Source of the DNA: JAWMQL01 sp033283165
Lineage (GTDB): Bacteria; Pseudomonadota; Gammaproteobacteria; Pseudomonadales; Halieaceae
Reading direction: 5' to 3'
Assembly: GCA_033283165.1 (NCBI GenBank)
Contig: JAWMQL010000001.1
Coordinates: 186,001-250,000, forward strand
Length of the DNA stretch: 64,000 bases
Below the pieces are notes generated by a model that saw only the letters and a program-made list of their open reading frames with translations, had not been told where the DNA came from and did no database searches. A program made the translations under genes and the position numbers. This document shows, piece by piece, positions 1 through 6,316 of this stretch (position 1 is the first letter of the stretch; the number at the start of each line of letters is the position of its first letter).

Positions 1-636
1 CAGCAGGGCGGCATAACTACCCAGCAGAGCCTGCAGTTTCAGTGGCTGCTGGCTGCCCGGTGGCGCGGTTTCGGGAACCCTCAATACCAGCAGGTAAAGG
101 CCGCCGAGTGCGTAGCAGGCCAGGAACAGGAAGATCGACTCCCAGCCAAACCAGACTGTCATGTAGCCGCCGATCACCGGCGCCAGCGCCGGGGCCAGGG
201 CCATGGCTGTGCCGATGTAGGACAGCAGGCGGGCAGAATCCCGCGGCCCATGAACGTCGCGGACCATGGCCCGGCCCAGCACCGGTCCCGCGCTGCCCCC
301 CAGGGCCTGCAACAGTCGCAACAGGCTGAGCGTCTCGATATTGTCTGCGAAGGCAATCCCCGCACTGCTGATGAAAAACAGCAGCATGCCTCCAATGAGT
401 ACCGGTTTGCGGCCGAAGCGGTCGGACAGGGGGCCATAGAGCAACTGGGCCAGGGCGAATCCCAGCAGGAAAAGACTGAGGGTCTGCTGCACGCGGTCCA
501 TACCCACGCCAAATGCCTGCATGATGCTGGGAAACGCTGGCAGGTACATATCCGTGGCCAGCGGGCCCACAGCTACCAGCCCCACGATGGTGGCGGTGGT
601 GGTGAAAGCGGTGGGGGTGAACAGGCGGGGCGACAT
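1..636 (-). CDS. Bcr/CflA-family MFS drug-efflux transporter (3' end beyond window)
   Basis: The minus strand stays open from an ATG at 636 to the left edge of the window, giving 212 N-terminal residues with no stop. Early residues include the Bcr/CflA-type segment LATDMYLPAFPSI in and after TM1, and a loop LYGPLSDRFGRKPV that matches the MFS motif A between TM2 and TM3. Further hydrophobic segments follow, enough for about six transmembrane helices. Family members are proton-driven exporters of small drugs or metabolites in the inner membrane. The gene diverges from the aldehyde dehydrogenase at 775 and shares a 138-bp intergenic region with it. Only the first half is visible; the substrate is unknown. 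Confidence 0.85.
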   Translation of the reverse strand, partial: MSPRLFTPTAFTTTATIVGLVAVGPLATDMYLPAFPSIMQAFGVGMDRVQQTLSLFLLGFALAQLLYGPLSDRFGRKPVLIGGMLLFFISSAGIAFADNIETLSLLRLLQALGGSAGPVLGRAMVRDVHGPRDSARLLSYIGTAMALAPALAPVIGGYMTVWFGWESIFLFLACYALGGLYLLVLRVPETAPPGSQQPLKLQALLGSYAALL

Positions 637-716
637 GTGCGGAGCATAGCAGTTGCGGCGCCGCATCAGATGCACACTTCCCTGTGGGTCAATATCCCTT
701 TTCCCTCGCGGCCAAG

Positions 717-736
717 GCAGAATCCAGAAATTCTGC
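717..736. promoter_or_regulatory. short inverted repeat in the divergent transporter/aldehyde dehydrogenase promoter region
   Basis: GCAGAA and TTCTGC, separated by 8 bases, form a 6-bp inverted repeat about 40 bp upstream of the aldehyde dehydrogenase start. It could be an operator in the 637-774 intergenic region. It is short, and chance occurrence is possible. Confidence 0.25.
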
Positions 737-774
737 TTTAATCACCAGAGGATAAAGATAACAGGAGTGCCAAA

Positions 775-2196
775 ATGGCTGACTACCATATGATCATCGA
801 TGGCAAGAAAGTGGCCACTGCCGAGACTTTCCCGGTACTCAATCCCGCCACCGAGCAGGTGATTGCCCAGTGCCCCAAGGCAAGCACGGAAGACCTGGAC
901 AGCGCGGTGGCTGCGGCCCGCCGTGCATTTCCTTCCTGGAGCGTCACCGCGGACAGTGAACGCGCCCGCCTGATGCATGCCATCGCCGACGCCCTCGAGG
1001 CGCATAGTGACGAGTTGATCAAGCTGCTCACTCAGGAGCAGGGCAAGCCCCGGGGCGGCTTCGCCGGCCTGGGGGCGGGTTTCGAAATGGGCGGTGTCGG
1101 CGCCTGGTGTCACTACACGGCAGACCTGGACCTGCCGGTCGATGTAGTGCAGGACAACGACCAGGCCCGCATCGAAGTCCATCGCAAGCCCCTGGGAGTG
1201 GTAGGGTCCATCACGCCCTGGAACTTTCCCCTGATGATCGCCATCTGGCACGTCATCCCGGCCCTGCGCAGCGGCAATACGGTGGTGCTGAAACCCTCCG
1301 AGTACACGCCACTGACCACCCTGCGCGCGGCGGAGATCATGAACGAGGTGCTGCCCCCCGGTGTGTTCAACGTGGTCACCGGCGACGGCAGCCTCGGTGC
1401 GGCGATCTCTACCCACCCGGATATCAACAAGATCGTCTTCACCGGGTCCACTCCCACGGGCAAGAAAATCATGGAGAGCGCCGCGGGTAACCTCAAGCGC
1501 CTGACCCTGGAACTGGGTGGCAACGATGCCGCCATTGTCCTGCCCGACACCAATATCGCCGAGGCGGCGCCGAAGATATTCGCCACCGCGTTTATCAACA
1601 ACGGCCAGACCTGCGCCGCCCTCAAGCGTCTCTACGTGCACGAGGACATCTACGAGGAATTGTGCCAGGCCCTCGCAGAGATCGCTGCCAGCGTGACCAC
1701 CGGCGACGGCAGCGGCGACGTGGATTTCGGCCCGATCCAGAACCGCGCCCAGTATGAAAAGGTTTGCGCCATGGCCCGTGAGGCAAGGGAGAGCGGGGCC
1801 CGCTTCCTCACCGGGGGGGAGCCCATGGAGGGCCCCGGCTACTTCTTTCCGGTGACAATCGTGGCGGATATCGCCGAGGATACCCGGCTGGTGGCGGAGG
1901 AGCCTTTCGGGCCCATCCTGCCGGTGCTCAAGTTTACCGATGTGGAAGACGCTCTGGAGCGAGCCAACGACAGCGCCAGCGGCCTGGGTGGTTCGGTCTG
2001 GTCCAGCGATATCGAGCGGGCGGCACAACTGGCCCAGCGCCTGGAATGTGGCACTGCGTGGGTGAATAACCACGCCATGATCCAGCCGGATGCGCCCTTC
2101 GGCGGGGTAAAGCAATCCGGGATGGGGGTCGAGTTTGGCCGCTATGGCCTGGAAGAGTACACTGACATCCAGACCCTGCATATCAGCAAGTCGTAG
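775..2196 (+). CDS. NAD(P)-dependent aldehyde dehydrogenase
   Basis: This 473-residue protein is a standard-length cytosolic ALDH-superfamily enzyme that oxidises an aldehyde to the carboxylate. The catalytic residues are visible: Asn150 in ITPWNF, Glu246 in LELGGND and the nucleophile Cys280 in NNGQTC. The cofactor-loop segment FTGSTPTGK lies at about residues 222-230. The start has an upstream AGGAG-type ribosome site (AACAGGAGTG). It is followed after 66 bp by the TTQ amine dehydrogenase genes on the same strand. A direct role in clearing the aldehyde released by that enzyme is the obvious inference. The exact aldehyde cannot be read from the sequence. Confidence 0.9.
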   Translation: MADYHMIIDGKKVATAETFPVLNPATEQVIAQCPKASTEDLDSAVAAARRAFPSWSVTADSERARLMHAIADALEAHSDELIKLLTQEQGKPRGGFAGLGAGFEMGGVGAWCHYTADLDLPVDVVQDNDQARIEVHRKPLGVVGSITPWNFPLMIAIWHVIPALRSGNTVVLKPSEYTPLTTLRAAEIMNEVLPPGVFNVVTGDGSLGAAISTHPDINKIVFTGSTPTGKKIMESAAGNLKRLTLELGGNDAAIVLPDTNIAEAAPKIFATAFINNGQTCAALKRLYVHEDIYEELCQALAEIAASVTTGDGSGDVDFGPIQNRAQYEKVCAMAREARESGARFLTGGEPMEGPGYFFPVTIVADIAEDTRLVAEEPFGPILPVLKFTDVEDALERANDSASGLGGSVWSSDIERAAQLAQRLECGTAWVNNHAMIQPDAPFGGVKQSGMGVEFGRYGLEEYTDIQTLHISKS

Positions 2197-2202
2197 CGAG
2201 GT

Positions 2203-2224
2203 CGGGCCGGTTCGGACCGGCCCG
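2203..2224 (+). other. strong stem-loop between aldehyde dehydrogenase and amine dehydrogenase genes
   Basis: CGGGCCGGT and ACCGGCCCG form a perfect 9-bp GC-only stem around a 4-base loop just after the aldehyde dehydrogenase stop. No T-run follows, so it is not a typical intrinsic terminator. It may stabilise or process the mRNA, or cause partial attenuation before the mau-like genes. Confidence 0.5.
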
Positions 2225-2262
2225 GCGAGTCGCCAGACAACAATACGAAGAGGTCATCGCAC

Positions 2263-3432
2263 ATGATTCGCACGATCAGCCTGGTTGCATCCCTTGCCCT
2301 GTTGCCCCTGGGACTGGCCCAGGCTGCACCGCCACCCCTGCCCATCGAGAAAACTGGTAACGTGGAATCCCTGCCCTCGACCTATCCGGAGAGCTGGTTC
2401 CTGGTGCATGACGCCTCCTTCTTCAGCATGAGCGACGGCAAGGTTTACGTGATCGACACGGCGGCGGACACGGTGCCCACGCAGGTGAAGGGAACCTTCA
2501 ATGTCGTGCTGATGGGCAATGTGACCCAGTCCGCCAGGCGCTCGGAACTGTATGCGACGGAGACCTTTCACACCCGGGGTACCCGCGGCGAGCGACTGGA
2601 TGTGGTCACCGTCTGGGACCAGGCCACGCTATCGCCCAAGGGCGAGGTGGTCCTGCCCAAGGCGGAACGTTTCATGGGCATGCCCCAGCGCTACACCATG
2701 CTGGTGCTCAACGACGACCGCTGGCTGGCGATCGCCAACTTCGGCCCCGCGACGTCCACCACCCTGATCGATCTTGAAAGCAGGCAGATCATCAACCAGA
2801 TCCCCACCCCGGGCTGCGTGTTCACCTATCCCACCGGCAAGCGCGGCTTCAGCTCGCTGTGCGCCGACGGGCGGTTCATGAGCATCGAACTGGATGTGAA
2901 GGGCCAGGTGAAATCCCAGGTGCGCACGGAGCCATTTTTCAATTCCGACGATTCGCCCATATTCGAGCGCACCACCGCCGTGGGCTCCACGCTTTATTTC
3001 CCCTCCATTGCTGGCCTGATGTTCCCCGTCGACATGGCGGGTCCGGTGGCGAAAGTCGGGGAGCCCTGGCACCTGGTGCCGGAAGCGGAGCGCAATGAGA
3101 ATTGGGCGCCCGGCGGTATTGGCGTCATTGACAGCGATGACCAGGGACGAATCTACATTATCATGCACCCGGACGCCGTTGACGGCAGCTACCAGGGTGG
3201 TGGGCCCGAGGTATGGGTGTACGAGCCGGCCCGGCAAGAGCGGGTCAAGCGCATCAAGCTCAAGGAGTGGGGCCTTACCCTGGCTGTCAGTCGCGGCGAC
3301 AAGCCACAACTGCTGGTGGTGAACCCGGTGAATATGACGCTGGAGATGTACGACCCGGCTTCGGGTGAGTTTATCAAGACGATCAGCGACTTCGGCCAGT
3401 CCACGCCGCTGATGGTCCAGGCGGCGAAGTAA
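2263..3432 (+). CDS. mauB: TTQ amine dehydrogenase large (alpha) subunit
   Basis: The 389-residue protein begins with a Sec signal peptide ending LGLAQA and then resembles the beta-propeller large subunit of methylamine/aralkylamine dehydrogenase. Landmarks include PESWFLVHD, ATSTTLIDLESRQI and the late segment IYIIMHPDAVDGSYQ. In the family this subunit forms an alpha2-beta2 periplasmic enzyme and shapes access to the TTQ cofactor of the small subunit. It is the first gene of a B-E-D-A order cluster (large subunit, MauE, MauD, small subunit), the order shared by mau and aau operons. Whether the substrate is methylamine or an aromatic amine is not settled by this subunit; the small-subunit spacing favours the aralkylamine type. 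Confidence 0.85.
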   Translation: MIRTISLVASLALLPLGLAQAAPPPLPIEKTGNVESLPSTYPESWFLVHDASFFSMSDGKVYVIDTAADTVPTQVKGTFNVVLMGNVTQSARRSELYATETFHTRGTRGERLDVVTVWDQATLSPKGEVVLPKAERFMGMPQRYTMLVLNDDRWLAIANFGPATSTTLIDLESRQIINQIPTPGCVFTYPTGKRGFSSLCADGRFMSIELDVKGQVKSQVRTEPFFNSDDSPIFERTTAVGSTLYFPSIAGLMFPVDMAGPVAKVGEPWHLVPEAERNENWAPGGIGVIDSDDQGRIYIIMHPDAVDGSYQGGGPEVWVYEPARQERVKRIKLKEWGLTLAVSRGDKPQLLVVNPVNMTLEMYDPASGEFIKTISDFGQSTPLMVQAAK

Positions 3433-3442
3433 CGCAACTGCC

Positions 3443-3970
3443 ATGCCGGATCTGGTCGCCAATGGTATCGCCCTGTTCCTGGCCTGGGTTTTTGGCTCTG
3501 GTGCCGTGCACAAGATTCGCCACGCCGCGCATTACCGACCTCTGGTGGGGAGGTACCTGAACGTTGAAAGGGTACCGGCTGGCGTGGTGCATGGTATCGC
3601 CGCGCTCGAGTTGACCATTGCCCTGGCCCTGTTGTCCCCGGGATCGGTCGGGACTGCCGGGCTGGCCGGCGCCGCGGCCCTGCTGTTTGCCTATGCGGGG
3701 CTGATTGGACTGCAGCTGGCACAGGGCAGGACGGATATGAAATGTGGTTGTTCCGGCCCCGCGTCGGACGTCGCGGTCAGCCCGGCCCTGGTGTTGCGCA
3801 ACCTGGCGTGTGCGGCGCTGGCGCTGATGGCCTTGCTGCCGGCAACTGAGATCGATGGGGGAGCGATGGGAATCCTGTTCTCCCTGTCGCTGGCGGCGTT
3901 TGCCATCGTGGTATACCTGGCCTGTGAGCAATTGCTTGCCAATGGCCAGCAAATGGCAGGAGGGAGATGA
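3443..3970 (+). CDS. mauE: MauE-type membrane protein for amine dehydrogenase maturation
   Basis: This 175-residue, mostly hydrophobic protein has about four or five predicted transmembrane helices and a conserved paired-cysteine loop (MKCGCSGP, near residue 100). Both features are typical of MauE/DoxX-like proteins. MauE works with MauD in forming or transporting the disulfide-rich small subunit of TTQ enzymes in the periplasm. Its stop overlaps the MauD start in an ATGA arrangement, so the two are translationally coupled. Confidence 0.8.
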   Translation: MPDLVANGIALFLAWVFGSGAVHKIRHAAHYRPLVGRYLNVERVPAGVVHGIAALELTIALALLSPGSVGTAGLAGAAALLFAYAGLIGLQLAQGRTDMKCGCSGPASDVAVSPALVLRNLACAALALMALLPATEIDGGAMGILFSLSLAAFAIVVYLACEQLLANGQQMAGGR

Positions 3971-4593
3971 ATATGGACCTGTTAGTCGTATCCAACATCG
4001 TGCTGTGGATTGGTTTCATCGCCATGGTGTTGGTCAACCTGGCGCTGGCGCGGCAGATCGGTGTGCTGTATGAGCGAGTAGCGCCCGCGGGTGCGCTGAT
4101 GATGAACCAGACCCTGGCGGTAGGCAGCCAGGCGCCACAACTGGCGGTAGAGACCCTCGATGGCGGAGCTTTCAAGGTGGGCGAGGTCCGGGAGGGGAAA
4201 TCCCAGCTGCTGTTCTTCCTGTCGCCGGACTGCCCGGTATGCAACGAACTTACCCCGGCCCTGAAATCCGCCGCGCGATCAGAGTCCGACTGGCTCGACG
4301 TGGCACTGGCCAGCGATGGCCCCGACCAGGACCACGCCGGCTACGTGCTGCGCAAGGGGCTCAGCGACTTTCCGTATATGGTGTCGGAGCTCTTGGGCAA
4401 GACCTATGGGGTCTCCAAGCTGCCCTATGCCGTGTTGATCGATGAGCAGGGCAGGATTGCGTCCATGGGCATCATCAATTCCCGCGAACACCTGGACAGC
4501 CTGTTTGAGGCCAAGGAACGCAAGGTGGCGTCAATCCAGGACTATATGAACAAGAAGAACCCGGTGCAGTACGTGGAGGCTGACAAGGCATGA
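3967..4593 (+). CDS. mauD: MauD-type thioredoxin-like thiol:disulfide protein
   Basis: The protein has 208 residues: an N-terminal membrane anchor (about residues 6-30) followed by a thioredoxin-fold domain with the redox motif C89-P-V-C92 in LSPDCPVCNEL. MauD homologues are needed to form the many disulfides of the TTQ small subunit. A good ribosome site (GGAGGGAG) lies immediately upstream; ATG 3967 and ATG 3973 are both possible starts. The gene overlaps mauE at its start and the small-subunit gene at its end, as expected of a coupled operon. Confidence 0.88.
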   Translation: MNMDLLVVSNIVLWIGFIAMVLVNLALARQIGVLYERVAPAGALMMNQTLAVGSQAPQLAVETLDGGAFKVGEVREGKSQLLFFLSPDCPVCNELTPALKSAARSESDWLDVALASDGPDQDHAGYVLRKGLSDFPYMVSELLGKTYGVSKLPYAVLIDEQGRIASMGIINSREHLDSLFEAKERKVASIQDYMNKKNPVQYVEADKA

Positions 4594-5105
4594 AATTTCT
4601 CGACAAGCTGGTTGAACAACGCACCCGCGAACTTGCCCAGCGCAGTTCCCGCCGGGGATTGTTGAAGGGCCTCGGCAGCCTGCTGGTGGGTACCGCGGCG
4701 GTGCCCCTGCTGCCGGTAGCGCGCGCTTCCGCCGCACCCGAGCAGCCGGTGGAAGAGGGCGATCCGGGCAGTTGTGATTACTGGCGCTACTGCGCCATCG
4801 ACGGCTTTCTCTGCAGCTGCTGCGGCGGCAGTCACAACAGCTGCCCGCCGGGGACCGAGATGTCCCCGGTCACCTGGATCGGTACCTGTCGCAACCCGGC
4901 AGACGGTCGCAATTACGTGATCTCCTACAACGACTGCTGCGGCAAGTCCGCCTGTGGCGCCTGCCTGTGCCAGCGGGACGAGGGAGACCGTCCACCCTAC
5001 CGGCCGGACAAGACCAACGACATCAACTGGTGCCTGGGTACCAGCAGTGCGGCCTACCACTGCTCAACCGCCATTGTGGTCGGTGTGGCTTTCGAGAAGT
5101 CGTGA
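4590..5105 (+). CDS. mauA: TTQ amine dehydrogenase small (beta) subunit, aralkylamine-type spacing
   Basis: The 171-residue precursor has a twin-arginine signal (SRRGLLKGL, residues 20-28) followed by a hydrophobic stretch and RASA. The mature part is very Cys-rich, as in all TTQ small subunits. The two tryptophans that form tryptophan tryptophylquinone are Trp96 (TWIGTC) and Trp147 (NWCLG), 51 residues apart as in characterised enzymes. The catalytic base Asp115 lies 19 residues after Trp96, also as expected. After Trp147 the active-site hydroxyl position falls at +12, the spacing I recall for aralkylamine dehydrogenase, rather than +14 as in methylamine dehydrogenase. It is a Ser (159) instead of the usual Thr, with Thr160 next to it. 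Export as a folded protein through Tat fits cofactor and disulfide formation. Confidence 0.92.
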   Translation: MKFLDKLVEQRTRELAQRSSRRGLLKGLGSLLVGTAAVPLLPVARASAAPEQPVEEGDPGSCDYWRYCAIDGFLCSCCGGSHNSCPPGTEMSPVTWIGTCRNPADGRNYVISYNDCCGKSACGACLCQRDEGDRPPYRPDKTNDINWCLGTSSAAYHCSTAIVVGVAFEKS

Positions 5106-5530
5106 AGTACCTGATCGTACTCCTCGCCTGGCTTGTTCCCGCGTGCGCCGGCGCCGGGGAAATCAATCGCGAGCGGGCGCACTTCAATTACCAGATGTTC
5201 TGCCAGGGTTGCCATGCGCCCGGCGGGGCGAGCGTCGACCAGAAGGTTCCGCGGATGAAAGACCACGTGGGCACCTTCCTCGCCACTGAAGCAGGTCGGG
5301 AATTCCTGGTAAGGGTGCCGGGTTCCGCGACCTCAGCCCTCGATGACGAGCAACTGGCTGAGGTACTGAACTGGATTGTGCTGGAGTTTGCCGGCGACAG
5401 TCTCACCGTCCCGTTCGCCTACTATACGGCGGCCGAGGTCAGCGCATTGCGCCGACACCCGCTCAATGAAGTAGAACAACACCGGGCACTGTTATTGGCG
5501 GACATCGCCGGTGCCGAGAACAGAGAGTAA
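5102..5530 (+). CDS. periplasmic monohaem cytochrome c
   Basis: I start this gene at GTG 5102, overlapping the TGA of the small-subunit gene (GTGA). This gives 142 residues with a signal peptide (LIVLLAWLVPACAGA) directly at the N-terminus; a longer upstream reading frame would bury the signal. One haem motif CQGCH is present near residue 36. No downstream CxxCH is seen. Its position immediately after the TTQ subunit gene suggests it takes electrons from the amine dehydrogenase or passes them to the respiratory chain. No azurin or amicyanin gene is present nearby. Confidence 0.8.
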   Translation: MKYLIVLLAWLVPACAGAGEINRERAHFNYQMFCQGCHAPGGASVDQKVPRMKDHVGTFLATEAGREFLVRVPGSATSALDDEQLAEVLNWIVLEFAGDSLTVPFAYYTAAEVSALRRHPLNEVEQHRALLLADIAGAENRE

Positions 5531-5536
5531 TTCGTC

Positions 5537-6097
5537 ATGATAAAGTGGATCGTTGCCAGTGCTATTCTGTTGTTGAACGCGGCCCTGGCGGTTGCCGGCG
5601 ATGGCGCACCCAAGGTGCAGGCCTGCACCGCCTGTCATGGAGCGCAGGGCGTTTCTGCCAATCCCCAGTGGCCCAATCTTGCCGGCCAGAACGCCGCGTA
5701 CCTGGTGGCGCAGATTACTGCATTTCGCGATGGCACAAGGGAAAATCTCGCCATGGCGCCCTTTGTCGCCTCGCTCTCGGATGCGGATATCCAGGCCATT
5801 GCAGATCACTATGCCTCGCTGGAAGTGACCGTCACCGCCAACGGTGACGCGGCGCAAGTCGCCACTGGCGAGAACCTCTCCAGTTACTGCAAGGCCTGCC
5901 ACGGTATGCAGGGCATCCCTGCGGCAGATGCCTGGCCGATCATCGCCGGTCAGCATGCCCCCTATCTGCAGAACCAGTTGGCCGCGTTCAAGAGCGGCGC
6001 CCGGGTCAATTCGCACATGGCGGCAGCCATCGCACGTTTTGGCGAGCCCGAGTTTACCGCCCTGGCGGCTTATTACAGCCAGCTCGAGCCCCGCTAG
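5537..6097 (+). CDS. dihaem cytochrome c (c4/c553-like)
   Basis: This 186-residue protein has a signal peptide ending ALAVAG and two similar halves, each with one haem motif: CTACH near residue 30 and CKACH near residue 118. Each half also has a probable Met-ligand region (AMAPF and SHMAA). This is the two-domain class I cytochrome c4 layout. It lies 6 bp after the monohaem cytochrome and is the last gene of the amine dehydrogenase operon, followed by a terminator. It is far too small and has the wrong layout to be the TTQ-forming dihaem enzyme MauG. Confidence 0.85.
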   Translation: MIKWIVASAILLLNAALAVAGDGAPKVQACTACHGAQGVSANPQWPNLAGQNAAYLVAQITAFRDGTRENLAMAPFVASLSDADIQAIADHYASLEVTVTANGDAAQVATGENLSSYCKACHGMQGIPAADAWPIIAGQHAPYLQNQLAAFKSGARVNSHMAAAIARFGEPEFTALAAYYSQLEPR

Positions 6098-6118
6098 GGG
6101 CAGGCTTTACCGCGTTCC

Positions 6119-6140
6119 AGTGCCCCGGTCCGGGGCACTT
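6119..6140 (+). terminator. intrinsic-type terminator after the amine dehydrogenase operon
   Basis: AGTGCCCCGG and CCGGGGCACT form a near-continuous perfect palindrome about 20 bp after the cytochrome stop, followed by a short T-rich tail (TTTGCATT). The tail is weak, but position and stem strength fit the end of the operon. Confidence 0.6.
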
Positions 6141-6174
6141 TGCATTCCTGTCCCAGATTTTATTCCAGGCGACG

Positions 6175-6205
6175 CTTTGTCGTGATTTGCCGGCACTTTG
6201 TCGTG
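6175..6205. promoter_or_regulatory. two direct repeats upstream of the first TonB receptor
   Basis: The 10-mer CTTTGTCGTG occurs at 6175-6184 and again at 6196-6205, exactly 21 bp (two helical turns) apart, about 110 bp before the receptor start. Same-face direct repeats are typical of activator sites such as those for AraC-type proteins, and two AraC genes lie downstream at 10.1-12.3 kb. The link to those regulators is inference. Confidence 0.4.
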
Positions 6206-6316
6206 CCATGTCAGGAAGGGAAGGCCCTTTCCCGGTAAAGTTTTCCTGCGACTACAGCAAAGGCGGCCTTCACCGTTTTGCTGAAAAAACATAATGAATT
6301 CAAGCAGGTGCTCAAC

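Noticed and set aside
742..2181. Long open frame of 479 codons on the minus strand across the aldehyde dehydrogenase
   Set aside because: It lies fully opposite a clear ALDH gene with intact catalytic residues; the translated product has no recognisable domain and is an artefact of GC-rich codon bias.
5537..6097. Dihaem cytochrome as MauG
   Set aside because: MauG is roughly twice as long and of the bacterial cytochrome c peroxidase fold; this protein has the 186-residue c4 layout.
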